A stretch of 64,000 bases of DNA from Lineus longissimus (GCF_910592395.1 NC_088316.1:4342001-4406000); one strand, 5' to 3'. Numbered from the stretch's first letter, positions 1 to 12,278 are shown. Notes: generated by a model from the letters alone, not told the origin. Made by a program: numbers and translations.

Positions 1-197
1 GTCGAAATGCAGAGGCAAAAATTTCAATAGGCCAGCAGTTGTAGTTTATAGAGAATAGACCTTTAGGACACTAACAAGAAAAAAAAACGATGATGGAATG
101 CTGGTTACCATATTCAAAAGAAACATCTAAAATCCCATACAACTGATGCTTTTTAAAGGCCAGTAGTGTTCATTTACTGGTGGCTAAGTAAAAAAGA

Positions 198-370
198 AAT
201 ACACTATGCATTGCTCAGTTCTTGTGCATGCATATTTGCTGAAATTTGGTAGGCCTATCTATAGCAATTGTATATCAGTCTGCGCGAGGGCATTGTTGAA
301 AATCCCATTCAGTAAATATTTACCAATTAGAACTTTTCAAATTAGAGTTCAGTTTTCCAATTTTTGAATG
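198..370 (+). repeat. Dispersed repeat family B, copy 1 (diverged)
   Basis: About 170 bp matching other family B copies in this window (16975-17180, 32495-32665, 43878-44050). The shared order is a word like actatgcattg, then gcatgcatatttgctgaaatttggta, then an AT-rich tail containing ttttcaaatt. Here it runs in the same direction as the copy at 32495. The copy is diverged and has no open frame. Family B is non-coding and short enough to be a MITE or SINE relic; its class is unknown. Confidence 0.5.
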
Positions 371-3300
371 AATGGCTTTTTAGGAAGCCAAGAAATCCAG
401 ACAGGAATTGCAGAGCATGGGAACCAATTCAGAGGACATACATACTATAGATCTCAAGTTCTCCATTTCCTTGATTGGCCATGACTGAGGATGTGACCAC
501 TAATTGCCACCTAATTAGAACAAAGAACTAAAAGGGAAACCCTGAAATCCCCAAAACTGAGACATGCTTGTGGAGGGATACAAAGGGACCTTATATCCTG
601 GAAACTCAAACATAATCCCCAGGAAAACTCTATAATTCGACAACACATTTTCTGAGCTGGAAAATAATCTGTTATTTCAGCAATTTTCTTACTGACATAG
701 TATTTAGCTTTTCTCACCCAATTCTTTGTTTTTCTTCTGGTGTTATTTTAGCAATTGCACCAGAAAGAAATTCCTCTATTCGGTTTCACACTTTTTACAG
801 AAAGCAATGTTTTGGTTTCAACAGAAACTGCATGGTGATAGGCTTTTTTGCCAGCACAAAGAACATTCTGCAAACACTATTACTATCACTGCTGAAACTT
901 GGGATTTGTAGTATACTAACTGAACGGCAATGCTTAAATTTATATTTACAGCGTATTCACACAATTAGAATTATCCCAATCCAACTACAGATTTAAGATT
1001 GAACAAATGTTATAAGCCCTCTTGAACGTTTCTATCAGACCAATGATTCAGCAGGAGGGACCTGCCTCTATTTTTTAACTCAGCAGGGTAGTGTCAAATA
1101 AACTGCAATTGTATACTTAATAGGCTGATAAGTCCCATCTTTCATCTAGTCCAACTGTCAATGCATGTTCTCTACATGCCAACAACTCCCGACTGGTGGA
1201 ATCAATTTTTTTTTCAAAATCGCAGCCATCTCTTTGCAGGCCCACTCCAAACTTTCAGGTCAAGTGCCAGTATTTCCTTTTCTTCTCAAAACCTCAATAA
1301 CTCTGGCAAACACCTGAGATAGTGATTGATTATCTACTTATTCGCATCCCATAATTCACAAGTTAGGCCACACAAAATGAATTTTCTGACTCTCCTCTCA
1401 GACTGAGAAATTCCCATCCTTATCCTCAAAGTGAATACGAATCTTATGGACAATGGCAGAGAGAGTATACTTGCAGATGAGATGTCTGCAATGGAGAATG
1501 ACAACTGCCCTGAATGTAACAACTGCAAATGGGGATGTGGGTACTTACAAGGTAAACATGGATGGGTTACTTGTATGAAACAAAGGATGCACTGTAGTGA
1601 GTGGAAACCAACTTGATTTTGAAATCTGCTTTTATCCATCAGAAGTTTAGTTTTGACTTGCCTTTGCGGAAGCAGCTAGTCTACCAAATGAGACTCACAA
1701 AAGAACTTTAGTGTGTCAACCCTTATTGACATTTCAGTGTAGGTTATCAATTTATGACCACTCAAGTTCTTGTAAACCTGTTATTTCACATGTTTTGTGT
1801 ATCGTCCCCAGCCAAGTAGGCCATATTGACACTCATCTTTAGTCTTTATTGACAATCTTTTACCAAATTATCCAAATTATCGTCATCGTGAATATATCAT
1901 TTCAGGAAACAAATTTTCATCTCCGCATTTCTTTGAATTTGTAGTCTTTTATATAGAGTCAGCTTTCCTTATAAATAGTAGTGATGAATAGATCGCTTTC
2001 CCAATTCCTGCTTGAGCATCACAGATGGAGGTTCTCATAGTACATCATGCATTGCACCATTGCACTGTTCACTAGAAGCTAAAGGGCAAGTCAAACTGAC
2101 TCAACAATTGGAAAGGTAAATGTCTTAATTATGGTAACAATAATGACCTCCATGGTCCAATGACCACTATGTTGCCTTAATACAACACCCTCGCTATTAA
2201 TCATAAGTAAATAAGTTAAGGTTTCCATCACACCCCTCCCATATTTGCCCAAGGGTCACTAGTGACTCACCAAAGTGAAAAATTTATCCAAGTCAAGCTG
2301 ATGACAAAATTCATGGCCTTCAAAACAAGTCATCAAATATCATAATGAATCTACATGTAGAGAAACAGTCAAGCCAACGCGTTAACCTCTAGATAACAAA
2401 CTTGCTGAGTGGTGATTGCATTTTTACCAAAGTAATTTCCGAAACTTGCCCCATGGCCAGCAGAACAAGTCTGGGAGGGCCAAAAAAAATTATCGGGATT
2501 CTCTGAAATGGTTTGAGATTTCTCGTTGGGCGAGGTACCCCCTCTTAGGCCTTTTTTAGTCGTATCCTTTGATCACAATGAGACAGGAAGTAGCGTGACA
2601 TCATTGGTTTGCCACGGAAGAGACAGACAATCATTTCAATAACAGTATTTCACCTAAAATGTAAAGTCCATTCCATATTGCTTGAAATATTTCACTTACA
2701 GTTCTGTATAGTTCCTACGGGAAGTACACATGTTTTACCAGATCAATTTTGGTTGAAACTGAGAAAATATCAGTCTCAACCTAAATTAACCTTCAGCTCC
2801 TGTGCATTTGTGTACAATTTCTACGCATAATTCATTACTAATTCTGGTCAAATTACCTTAAAAACGAACCATCATTATATGATAATGACGCGCTCCACTT
2901 AATTATATAATTAATTCGATAATTGATTATGATGGTGGCGGTTGTCCATCCTGTGTGATATACTGATGTACATAATTGCTGGAGCATCTAAATGACCCAG
3001 ATCATTTCATCACAATATATGAGAGAAAGCAGTAATGATTCATAAAAAAAGGATTAACCCTTTAATTTGGGAAATTTGCAACAAGGCCATGTGACATGTA
3101 TCACAGACTATAAATACCCAAACTAATTAACTGAATTGAAGGTACATGTACTAAAGCACTCGCAAACAAGAGATTTGTATCACTGCCACCCAAACAATTA
3201 TCACTGTATGAGCTATGTCAAACAGTCATGGGTGACTGAATCTGAGTAAACATCAGACTGAGGAAAATCTTAGGTTCTGTGGACCATTCCTGTGGACTGC

Positions 3301-3734
3301 AGTCTTACCTCATTGAAAGGACAGTATTCTACAGGCACTGAATATTATAATCAGTCCTCCATCCTAGTCTGTTAGCTATCAATATTTACTATTAAATGAC
3401 TGGCTCACTTACAGTTCATATTAATTTATCACAAGTTAGATTAGGTTTGTTTTGATAGATACTCATAAACCTCACCTGATATTTTATTGGGGCACATTGA
3501 AAATGTCGGCCAGGTTAACCACATACCATCCTCAGATACAGGATGAGTCATTCTTATATCTATATCACTTTTCTTATTTTGCTCTTGTACTTAATCATCA
3601 AGGTATATGACTGTAAATTAAGTATTTTAAACCTCAAATTGCAAAAGAGCCAGGATACGTGTGTACTGCCATACTGTAAGTGATGTAAATATGTAACAGT
3701 TTTAATTGTCTCCCTGGATAAGTGTCCTATCCTA
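371..3734. other. AT-rich stretch without recognisable genes
   Basis: No convincing coding frame, RNA gene or complete repeat was found. Short frames here (up to about 100 codons) lack codon bias, splice context or motifs. Two small things stand out: a perfect 16-bp AT palindrome near 2900-2915, and a 25-bp word at 1420-1444 that recurs with one mismatch at 58997-59021. Confidence 0.5.
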
Positions 3735-3830
3735 GAGTATGGCGATATGTATAAAAATACTACAACAGCCAATTTCAGTAAATTTGCTTGCACAATAACT
3801 GCACTGTGACAATGTTTATTTCTACTGTAT
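3735..3830 (-). repeat. Family B, partial copy 2
   Basis: The segment with aatttcagtaaatttgcttg, followed by a cacaataactgcactgtga-like block, is the reverse-complement counterpart of the family B core at 32520-32560. Only the core half is clear; the remainder is eroded or absent. Confidence 0.45.
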
Positions 3831-4740
3831 TTACCAGAGCAACAAGAAAATACAAGGGAATACCAACAGTGTATGCCTGTAAGAATGTCAATGCGACAGG
3901 AAAAATTACCATCCTTCAAATCAATGCCGTAAACCGATTGAGCCGTGGCTGTTGCCTAGATACCCTTCCTGTTGCTGGTTTTCTACTGGAGCCATTTGCA
4001 ATCCTGTTTCTCAGAAAACTCTCAGTAATCTGTCACTCGCTTATTCTGACTTGGAGACTTCTTTTGCAAATATAAATGTAGCAAAAAAATTTGAAAATGT
4101 ATAAGTATGTTGGATTACTTGAGCATACTCTATTACAGGCCATACCATTTGCTATCCGGTTTCTCAGACTGAACAAAATGGATTACATGATTAAAGGGAC
4201 ATGACTCTGCCTTGTTCTCAATCACATCATTATTACAACCACCTCTGCCCCTCAAGAAACTTGATACAATAGGTAAAGTGAGATGAGGAAGCCAAATCAC
4301 TTTCACCCTGGGCAGTTTATCAACACATATTGATCTGTATCAAGACAATGAGCCCAGTATCATTATCAGCCCAAGCCAAGTTGGTTTGATTTGTCAGTGC
4401 ATTCATGTGCTTTTGTACACAAGTATGTACAGATGTCACAGCCAAGCTGGGGTGGACAAACACCATGAGTTCGTCTTGCAATTAGTGTCAAAACAGGGCG
4501 TGAATCACAGCATCCATTTCACCAAAGTTATCCCACAATTGTTTCGTGAAACATATCCAAAGCCAAGTCGCCCATACCAATCATGAAACCCGCTGCCCTA
4601 AAGGTGTCTTAACGATGTAATGTGACTCTTTAACAAATGGGACAATCTTTGATTAACTTTTAATCATCGGGATGTATATCGATTGATTCGAACAAAGATG
4701 TCCAAATTGTCTTCTTTGATCACTTTTGGTCCTTTGCAGG

Positions 4741-5116
4741 TATGCCATCATGGATAGCCAATTGCCCGAAGGTTCTTGCACAGATTTGTGAGAAAATGAT
4801 GACTTACTCACAAGATGGGACTATTTTAATTAGTCAAAGGTAATTAGCACTCTATACAATGGCCATGAGGGAACTGAAAACTATGCCCCCCTAATCCATC
4901 CCTGGCTTAGATGTATACCATCATGCAGGCTTACCATCATTGTCGATTGCTGCACCCGAAGGCGATGGCACAGGTTTTCGAGAAGACAAAATTGCTCACA
5001 AGCTGGGACTATTCTAATTAGCAAACGGTAATTAGCACTCATTAATTTTTACAGGGCATGAGGGAGACGAAATCAATCCCTCGCTCCCCAGAACAAAACT
5101 TACACAAAACAATGGT
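4741..5116. repeat. Tandem duplication, two 188-bp units, each with paired TAATTA sites
   Basis: Unit 1 (4741-4928) and unit 2 (4929-5116) align from a ccatcat start through cccgaagg and gggactatt, then YTAATTAG, then ggtaattagcactc, and on to a catgaggga tail. The word taattagcactc occurs at 4841 and 5029, exactly 188 bp apart. Each unit holds two TAATTA cores, the binding core of many homeodomain proteins, about 15 bp apart, and these are the best-conserved part of the unit. No coding frame crosses it. It could be a duplicated regulatory block or simply a young tandem repeat. Confidence 0.75.
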
Positions 5117-5598
5117 ATTCCTTTGATCCAGTGAGAATGCACACAATGACTAGCCCTTGATATTTTTTTTTAGTTTTATATCCAAATATCCAAATATCCA
5201 AGAGCAGAATTGATTAATTTAGTACAAAATTCAACAACTCCATGGATTGGTACAAGCCTTTGGGGAGTAAAGGCCAATATAGCTAGCCAATATCACAAGC
5301 AGCGTCACCAAAATTCAGAATAATCCACAACTAATCACCAAAATTCACAAGAAAATAACGAAAATCCACATCAAAATCTACACCTAAATTTTGACACCAT
5401 GCAAGCTTGGAAAGAAGTGAAGAGTTCACATGTTCCATATTTTGTTGGCAACAGAAGCCATAGATATCAGGTCAAACCAATACTCTTCCATGTCGTAGCT
5501 ACTTGAAGGATGAGAGTTGATTTAAAACAGACACACTGCTACCAGATGTTAACCCTAGTTATTTCATGATTATGAGATGACATCAAAGTTTTGAATTT

Positions 5599-5927
5599 GG
5601 GGGGGGGGGGGGGGGCTCAGACATTTTTGTGATGCATGTCAGTGACCCTGTTTCGGCTGGTAAAGGGTGCATATTCTAGAACATAATCTGATGGGTCAAA
5701 ATGAACCCTTGTTCAGTGGAGCTGCAGGTGTTCATGAAAAAATCTTTGAAATTGACCACGAAATTCTGGAACATACAAGTAACAGAGATTTCGATGAGAA
5801 ATGCAGTACACACACCCTCTTTTTCCGGCCCCTGAACCAACCTTCTGCTGCAGTAATCTTTACTAAAAACAGAACACTGGCATGAGTTGCCCAGTGCCCA
5901 GTGCACAGTGCCCCCCCCCCCCCCCCC
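5599..5927. repeat. G17...C17-flanked dispersed repeat, family G copy 1
   Basis: A run of 17 G (5599-5615) and a run of 17 C (5911-5927) bracket about 295 bp. The interior contains gaaattgaccacgaaattctgg-type sequence and a C-rich end that match other family G copies (21716-22035, 45940-46130). In those copies the ends are shorter G-rich and C-rich inverted tracts, so the homopolymers here look like expanded terminal inverted repeats. Frames across the interior on both strands are shadows of the repeat. Confidence 0.6.
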
Positions 5928-7023
5928 ATACTACCATGCTTTAAAGAAGATGATGGGTAGATTGAAGCACAACTAATATCATTTTATAAGTAGGATATTT
6001 TACAGAATTTCGCCTGAAGGCAACCTTGTCTACTGTTTACTGAATGTAAACATTGGGTTGAACATTAATCAACATTATTTACTTGTATCCTTTTTGTCAA
6101 TACCCCTGAAGCTAAACTAAGCCAGGAAATAAATGGTGTATATTCATGCAGATATGAAGCCATCACATACATTAGGGCCTACTTGTACGAATTATTGACC
6201 TACTAGAATTTGTGCAGGTTACATGTATACCAAGCTTGAATATTTTTTGGAATGAATTATTAAATTTCTCGATATTCGAAAAATGTTTCATCAAAGGCAT
6301 CACAGGAGACTGGAACATTCTCTCAAAACATTTAACAGAGGATGAGACATGATTAAAAAATTTTTACACAGGGTTTCTAAAAATAAACAAGTGTTTTCCT
6401 GCATCAAACATGAGAGTTTTAGAGGTGTGGATATACAAACATCAGGGTACCAAACTCTTGTGTACCAACTGATTGATCATACATTGTCATAAAATTTGAA
6501 TTCTAAATAAAACTCAGAAAATTTACCAAAAGTATAAAAAGTTATTTAAAAACACTTCCAATAGACCTATGAAACCAATTCTTCTTTTATGCAATTTCAA
6601 GTTATATTTCCATATTTCCATATTTCCATGTGTCAACGTCTATCTGTCTATTACGTCCACCCTCAGCACAGTAAGCGAGGTTACTTTAGGCCACTGCAGT
6701 ATGATAAGATGACTGGAGGCCATAAAACCGGCAAGAACCTGGCAAAAACAAGAGAGCATAAGACCAGTTCTGTTGTTTTTGCCCTTACTCACACTCTGAG
6801 TCAGGTAATCCTCTCCTGTCATTGGATTCTGGGGCTCATAAACACACTATTCCTGCCCCGACTGGGAATCAGAAAGCCGCTGTCAGAAAGCTGTCATCAA
6901 AATACATTAAAAGATATTGTTATTCTGAAAGACACATTCAAAATAAATTATTATGGAATCAGAAAATACTGCCCCCACACCTACATGTACATCCTGCTGA
7001 AAGTGGCCAGTTCTGACAATAGG
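5928..7023. other. No recognisable gene; short direct repeat near 6606
   Basis: The longest open frame in the window (6589-7080, 163 codons) starts here and continues into the MITE at 7024. It begins in a low-complexity tttccata repeat, shows no domain and ends inside the MITE, so I treat it as chance. Nothing else was recognised. Confidence 0.5.
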
Positions 7024-7167
7024 GCAGTTTACATGATGCTAAAGAGACCCAATGATCAGATTAAATGGAGTGCAGTTTAAATTTCCCTTACGGTACTCAT
7101 AAGGGTTAGTCCAAAGATGGATCTGATCCAAACAGAATGTGGTTGTATAGCTTGTCATGTAAACCGC
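7024..7167. mobile_element. 144-bp MITE-like element with GTTTACATGA terminal inverted repeats
   Basis: The left end gcagtttacatga (7024-7036) and right end tcatgtaaaccgc (7155-7167) are inverted copies with 12 of 13 bases matching. The interior has further weak inverted symmetry and no coding capacity. The size and ends fit a non-autonomous DNA transposon; the superfamily is not determined. A shorter element with similar ends lies at 46389-46455. Confidence 0.6.
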
Positions 7168-8648
7168 ACACAACACCACATTCTGTGTCCCCCACAATGA
7201 TATTCATTTACTTTGATTTTTTGCAACAGATTGAAGTCTGATACTTTACAAGAAGAACTCGATCAAAATAGTAGTTGAGACTCCATCCTACCAAAGCGGG
7301 CCTTTGAATCCTTTATAAAATACATGCTATCTTTATGTGAGTGTATTTAGAAATGATGCAAAGTCTGCCAGAGGGTGAGGATGACACCATCTCTTTGTAA
7401 CCTTGCCTTCAAGCCATGGAGGAGGGATGCAGCCCTGTGGTGGAATATGGCTACATGAGTGGGATGGCTGTATTATACTGCATTTTTCAACCAATCCTTC
7501 AAATTCTGAAATTTTCAAACAGCCAATAACAATTTGATTTTTAAAACCCACATAGATCAAAGTGCATACACATAAGAAACTGATACCAACTCTCTTCATA
7601 TCCAAAGGCTACACATATATATTTAAGGTAAGATCATCACAGAGCTTTGTATATTTTGCTATCAAACCAAGTATTTTACATTATTTACCTCATAACGTTT
7701 GAGCAAATACCTCACGGCTGTCGATTTCAAAGCCAGTGTGGAAAAAATGCACAGTGTGAAAATATTGTGTGGTATCATGAGTCTGTGGAATGGAATCATG
7801 GCGTTTCTTATTACAGAAATATGAAGTTCATCTCATTTGCTTTTTGTGCCTCACGGATGTTGAGAGAAGAAGTTATTTTATAAATTTCTGGCAAGACAAG
7901 GCGGTTTTGATGTACTGAGGCTGTTGTATGCAAAACGTAGATGATGAAAATAGCATTGTGGCAGTAATGTCCCTCAGTTTTCCAATTTCCTATCATCACA
8001 AAGGCATATAAAATGGAAGATACTGAAATCTGTGAGTATTTGATTTTTGCAGGTGATATCAATTAGCAAGAAGAAAAATTGAAGAAAATGTGGATAGGAA
8101 AGACCAAAACAAATTGATATCAATTGAGAAGAAGGGGTTATCAGGTATTTGTGTAAATAACGGCAATGTTGATGAATATATTCAATGTTTACTTATATAA
8201 TTGACAAAAATGTTCAATGTCAAAGTCAATTACCAAATTTCAAATATGGGGAAAATGTGGTGAAAACAAATCACAAGTCTCAGTTGAACACATTCCAATG
8301 AATGGTTATATCAAAAGATATTAACATTCGCTACTGAAAGAGTTAAGTTTCCCATTCTGTCTGTGTCTGGGCCTCAAGTTCATTTCAGTGGTATCAATGG
8401 ACCGATCCATCATTGTCACACTTCAGAGCTATCGATTTGACATCATCAACTCCATCTTATATACATAGACGATCACAGCCGCCTTGAGTCGACTTTAATC
8501 TACTTGGTCTTAATACATAAAACATTCACGTTAATGACCAAGAGGATAAAATTAGCTTAAAACGGTCTCAAATAGTCTAGTTACCAGGGTCAACTATTCG
8601 TTTGTCCACGGATTGTGTTTTGACCTGATATACCAGTGTGTAGTTGAT
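7168..8648. other. AT-rich stretch, nothing recognised
   Basis: Only short frames without motifs or convincing splice context. A gatatcaatt word recurs near 8055 and 8117. No known repeat was identified. Confidence 0.45.
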
Positions 8649-8809
8649 ACAAATTTATTGCAACATAGAACAATGGGTCATATGATGAAGTAATTTGGAA
8701 CCTTAATTTTTCAATATTCATTTTGAAGCTACACTCTCACAAATTTACGGCAACATAAATCAATGGGCCACAGATGAAAATAATTTGAACAGAATGTTTC
8801 CGCATCATT
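8649..8809. repeat. Two-copy tandem repeat, 90-bp period
   Basis: acaaatttattgcaacata (8649) and acaaatttacggcaacata (8739) begin two diverged units, each containing a caatgggYca word and an aataatttg-like end. It directly abuts the 109-bp array that follows, so the locus has undergone more than one round of tandem duplication with different periods. Confidence 0.65.
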
Positions 8810-9245
8810 AAAAATGGGTTTGGAGGGGACAAAGGAAAGAAATTATTTTGAAAAATTCCCTTTCATACAACCAAAAAAGTTACGAACTATTTTGAAAATT
8901 TAATAGACTTCGACTTCAAAAATGGGTTTGGAGGGGACAAAGGAAAGAAATAATTTTTTCAATATTCCCTTTCATACAACCAAAAAAGTTACGAACTATT
9001 TTGAAAATTTAATAGACTTCAACTTCAAAAATGGGTTTGGAGGGGACAAAGGAAAGAAATAATTTTTTCAATATTCTCTTTCATACAACCAAAAAAGTTA
9101 CAAACTATTTTGAAAATCTAATAGACTTCGACTTCAAAAATGATTTCAGATAATTTGCAATTCAAAACAAACCAAACATTTCCTTTCATACACTGGATTA
9201 AAAAGAATATCATAAACTCCCAATTTCCAAAAAATGATTTTGGAT
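8810..9245. repeat. Tandem array, three near-identical 109-bp units plus a decayed fourth
   Basis: Units start at 8810, 8918 and 9027 with aaaaatgggtttggagggga and run through a ccctttcatacaaccaaaaa block to aatagacttc. A fourth start at 9136 diverges after a few bases but keeps the cctttcataca word and a later aaaaaatgatttt. Spacings are 108, 109 and 109 bp. The first three units are over 90% alike by eye, so this array expanded more recently than its 90-bp neighbour. It has no coding potential. Confidence 0.85.
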
Positions 9246-9749
9246 ATCTGTGATTTCAAAGCAGATGAAACATCGAGAGACCTTTATTCAAATTGACGTG
9301 CGCAAAATATTTTATTCTAAATTTCATCAGTCGCACATTATTTAGGCTATAGATATCAATCTTGATGAATTATTTAAATTTTTGTCGGCATCAAAACACA
9401 TTGCATCAGACTGCTAGTCATTTAAAATCAGGCTCATCATAAGAGCTAACAGTATTTTGGTAAAACCAAAGCAAGAATCTGATATTTTGTTGAAAAATTT
9501 AACGATTTCCATTTAGGCATTCTTTGACATTGCTCGAGGGTATTACATTGAAACAAAGCCTCCAATGAAAATAACAAACAGTGATAAAATATGATGCGTT
9601 GAAAAATACATGATTCAACATTATTGGAAACACTATTTTGGAGAAGTCTGCTTTGAAGTTTTATTCATTAAAGGCACAATAGCCTCTACGAAACTTTGAT
9701 TATCTTATTTGAATTTCAGATTTGAGACTTTTGAAGGATTAAAGCTACA

Positions 9750-9945
9750 GGGAGTTAAATACTACCACCCAACGCCAAGCAAATGCTCGGTGGTTAATTG
9801 GGATGAGGTAAAATTGGGCAAAGCTATCCCCCTTTCTGCAAATGCCTGTTGGTTGATAGAGCTGGAAAAGTGTATAGCACCTTCCCAGCAAACTCCCTGT
9901 GGTTGGTGGAATAGGATAAGCTGAAGTCAGGCAAACCTAGCTCCA
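9750..9945. repeat. Degenerate direct repeats of about 50-59 bp
   Basis: Three related blocks contain caaatgctcggtggtt (9780), caaatgcctgttggtt (9839) and caaactccctgtggttgg (9889). An open frame across them (9709-9924) is explained by the repeat. Confidence 0.4.
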
Positions 9946-10049
9946 GTCCTGCATCTATGTGATATTTGGTAGAATTGTATAGGGTAAAATGGGAGAAAGG
10001 ATAGCCCTGCCATTATTCTCTATTCATCAACTAGAGAGTTGTGAACGGA

Positions 10050-10130
10050 ACATAATGGAAGAGATAGTTTTCCCCCATTACCTGGAAGGGGTAGTTTTCC
10101 CTCACTAATTGGAAGGGACAGGTTTCCCCC
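10050..10130. repeat. Short minisatellite, three units of about 31 bp
   Basis: Three consecutive copies of a tggaaggggtagttttccc-like unit. Variation is at a few bases per unit. Confidence 0.6.
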
Positions 10131-10389
10131 AACCTTACAGACTTAAAATCCTTCCTGGAGAGTGAAGAAGTGCCACTTATTAGAGTACATAAAGCACTTT
10201 TCACTCTCACTTTAGGTTTTTGAGTCAAGAGAAAAAGCAAAAGGAGTATTTGAAAGCCAATCCTTCCTCGACCACGATCTGCAACCATCACAGAACCTGT
10301 CAATCTCCAGTAAATGCTGCAAGCCCTTTAACCTAAAATTTATATCTTTTTTCTTTTACAACTCTTCCCACTTTAATAACTTAATGCTT

Positions 10390-10610
10390 ACCATTCACAC
10401 CTCTGGATATAAAGCAAAATAGAATAACTATTCCGCAACAAAAACTTCAGAGATGAAACCACTTTGTCCCCATTGCAGCCATCACAAACCGATATCAAAT
10501 TTATTTCTAGCATTCCTTACAATCCTTTCCAGTCTCTTATCTTAACTTTTTCCTTTCTCACCTCCGAATAAAAAGCAAACTAGCGTAACTATTCCAGAGA
10601 CAGCCTTTTT
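10390..10610. repeat. Diverged tandem duplication, 161-bp period
   Basis: cacctctggatataaagcaa (10398) and cacctccgaataaaaagcaa (10559) each lead into a taactattccR block. The intervening sequence aligns only loosely. No gene evidence. Confidence 0.5.
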
Positions 10611-10860
10611 TCCACATCGCTTCAAAATCCCGACGTAAACCATTGCAAAAGACTCGGGGACATCCCAGGTTACAGACATGCCACAATAATGAATTACGAA
10701 TCAACCCCCCTCGGCATATTAGGGTCTCTGTTTTCACGTCACCATGGCAACCAGATTCCCAGTTCATGGTGCCTGCTTCTGGATTCAGGGATCGTTTCAA
10801 TTAAGCGACTATGATCGCCTTTAACTGTTCTACAGCGTCCTACCTGATTAGGCTGATAAC

Positions 10861-11070
10861 TTCCACAATCTCAGGGTTCAAGTGTTGTCATTGCTGAAAG
10901 GGACAGTCAATTTGCAGTTTTAACCTCTATCTGTTCTTCACTGTCTCACCATATTAAGGAGATCATTCCACAGTCTCAGGGTTCAAGTGTTGTCATTGCT
11001 TAAAGGGACAGTCAGTCTGCAGTTTTTACCTATAACTGTTCCTATTCTTCAATGTCTTACCCAGTTAGTG
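10861..11070. repeat. Tandem duplication, two 105-bp units
   Basis: tcagggttcaagtgttgtca occurs at 10871 and 10976. Each copy continues through an aaagggacagtca block and a Ctgcagtttt-like block to a cacTGTCT-like end. The units are roughly 85% alike by eye. Confidence 0.75.
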
Positions 11071-11639
11071 CATCCTTCAGCAGATCAACCAAAAACCTGG
11101 TCTGCATCGCTGACATCCACTCTGTCAATTATTTGATCAAATGCCTCAGCACACCTGAACCCTGCACCAAGCTTCTTCATCCAACCTGAACAAAGCCAAT
11201 CTAATTTCCTGCGCACTTCACCTTCAGTAATTGACAATAGAGACACCTGTCAATCAAACCATGAGAATCCTTGGGCAACTTTGTCTTTCTCGTTATCAAA
11301 AGGTTCTTTTTGTAGTCTCATCCTAATGTCTTTACTGAAGCACGCAGTGTCTGAAGGGGATAGGGTTGACTCCTTTTTTAAAGGTCTCTGTCGTCCGTTC
11401 GAAATTATTTGGAATTTGCACTGGGAGGTGGTAATCTCTTTTTCGAGTTTTCCTCCATCCAGGCAAAATAGGTGTTTTTGTGTGTCACTACGTTTAGGCA
11501 CCAATTTGGTTTATTGGCCTTGTAACTCTGTCTTCGGTCAGCAAAATACTCATGTTTCTAAATGGTGGGGTCTTTAGCTAATGCTGACAAAGGCACCAGC
11601 TGCAATGAACCTTGGTTTTACATCTCATTCGAAGGACAA

Positions 11640-11760
11640 ACCAATCTAGGGTTAAGCATCTTGCTCAAGGGAACAAAGATGAAACTGCAGTGTCCTTCTG
11701 CGTGTCAAACCCATAACGTCCCGACCATGAGCCAGGGGCTCTACGCCAGTGACCTCGCTA
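11640..11760 (-). mobile_element. tRNA-derived SINE, minus strand
   Basis: Read on the minus strand, a box A-like sequence (complement of ggctctacgcca, 11737-11748) is followed about 35 bp later by a box B-like sequence (complement of tgtcaaaccca, 11702-11713). These are the internal Pol III promoter elements of a tRNA-type head. Further on lies a cttgctcaaggg block (about 11659-11670), similar to cctagctcaagga in the SINE near 63100. Order and spacing match between the two loci. The 117-codon plus-strand frame over this region (11562-11915) runs through the SINE and is not a gene. Confidence 0.65.
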
Positions 11761-12059
11761 GATGGGAATCGACGCATTCCTCGACACCTTTTCTACCTGA
11801 CAATGATGTTCTTCTTGCATTGCTGGAGGGAGTAAAAGAGAAGGGTAGATTCCTTTTTGGAAAACCAATCAATTGGAAATTAAGTGAGGTGTCATTCAGC
11901 AATGAAGCATCTTAACCAGAAACCAAATGGTGTGGCAGAGGGATGCCGCTCTTTGAATTGTTAATTTATAGTAATTATTGTACTAAGACATGATAATTTG
12001 CCAGTATTTGCAAATACACGTATTGAAAGATGCAGGGTGATACAGAGCCACAATTTCTT

Positions 12060-12250
12060 TTTGCTCGACCTAACGCAATACTAGGGAATGCTACGATGAA
12101 GGATACTGGCCTGTATTTCCCTGGGCGCACGGGAAAGGATACAGCTTTTAACTGTTGGAATGACGTTGTTTGCTTTTGCTCCACTGGGTCCAATACCAGG
12201 GAATGATACTACAGCTTCTTACTGTTGGAATGACGTCACTGACGTCATGC
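12060..12250. repeat. Irregular short repeats ending in CRE motifs
   Basis: Words like accagggaatgatac, ggatacagctt and actgttggaatgacgt recur two or three times with small changes (for example actgttggaatgacgt near 12152 and 12222). They look like a local duplication of about 70 bp that also copied a tgacgt core. Confidence 0.5.
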
Positions 12251-12278
12251 TTTGAGGCTCACCCATCCTGTGACGTCA
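12231..12278. promoter_or_regulatory. Cluster of three perfect CRE sites (TGACGTCA)
   Basis: TGACGTCA occurs at 12231-12238, 12240-12247 and 12271-12278. A further near-match, tgacgttg, lies near 12162. TGACGTCA is the palindromic full CRE bound by CREB/ATF proteins. Three perfect 8-mers within 48 bp of AT-rich DNA are unlikely by chance, although local duplication explains part of it. No convincing downstream gene was found on either strand, so a promoter role is unproven. Confidence 0.45.

Noticed and set aside
6589-7080. Longest open frame in the window, 163 codons
   Set aside because: No motif or conserved composition; it starts in a tttccata repeat and ends inside a MITE. A single frame of this length is plausible by chance over six frames of 64 kb.
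11562-11915. 117-codon frame as a gene
   Set aside because: It overlaps a minus-strand tRNA-derived SINE over its centre.
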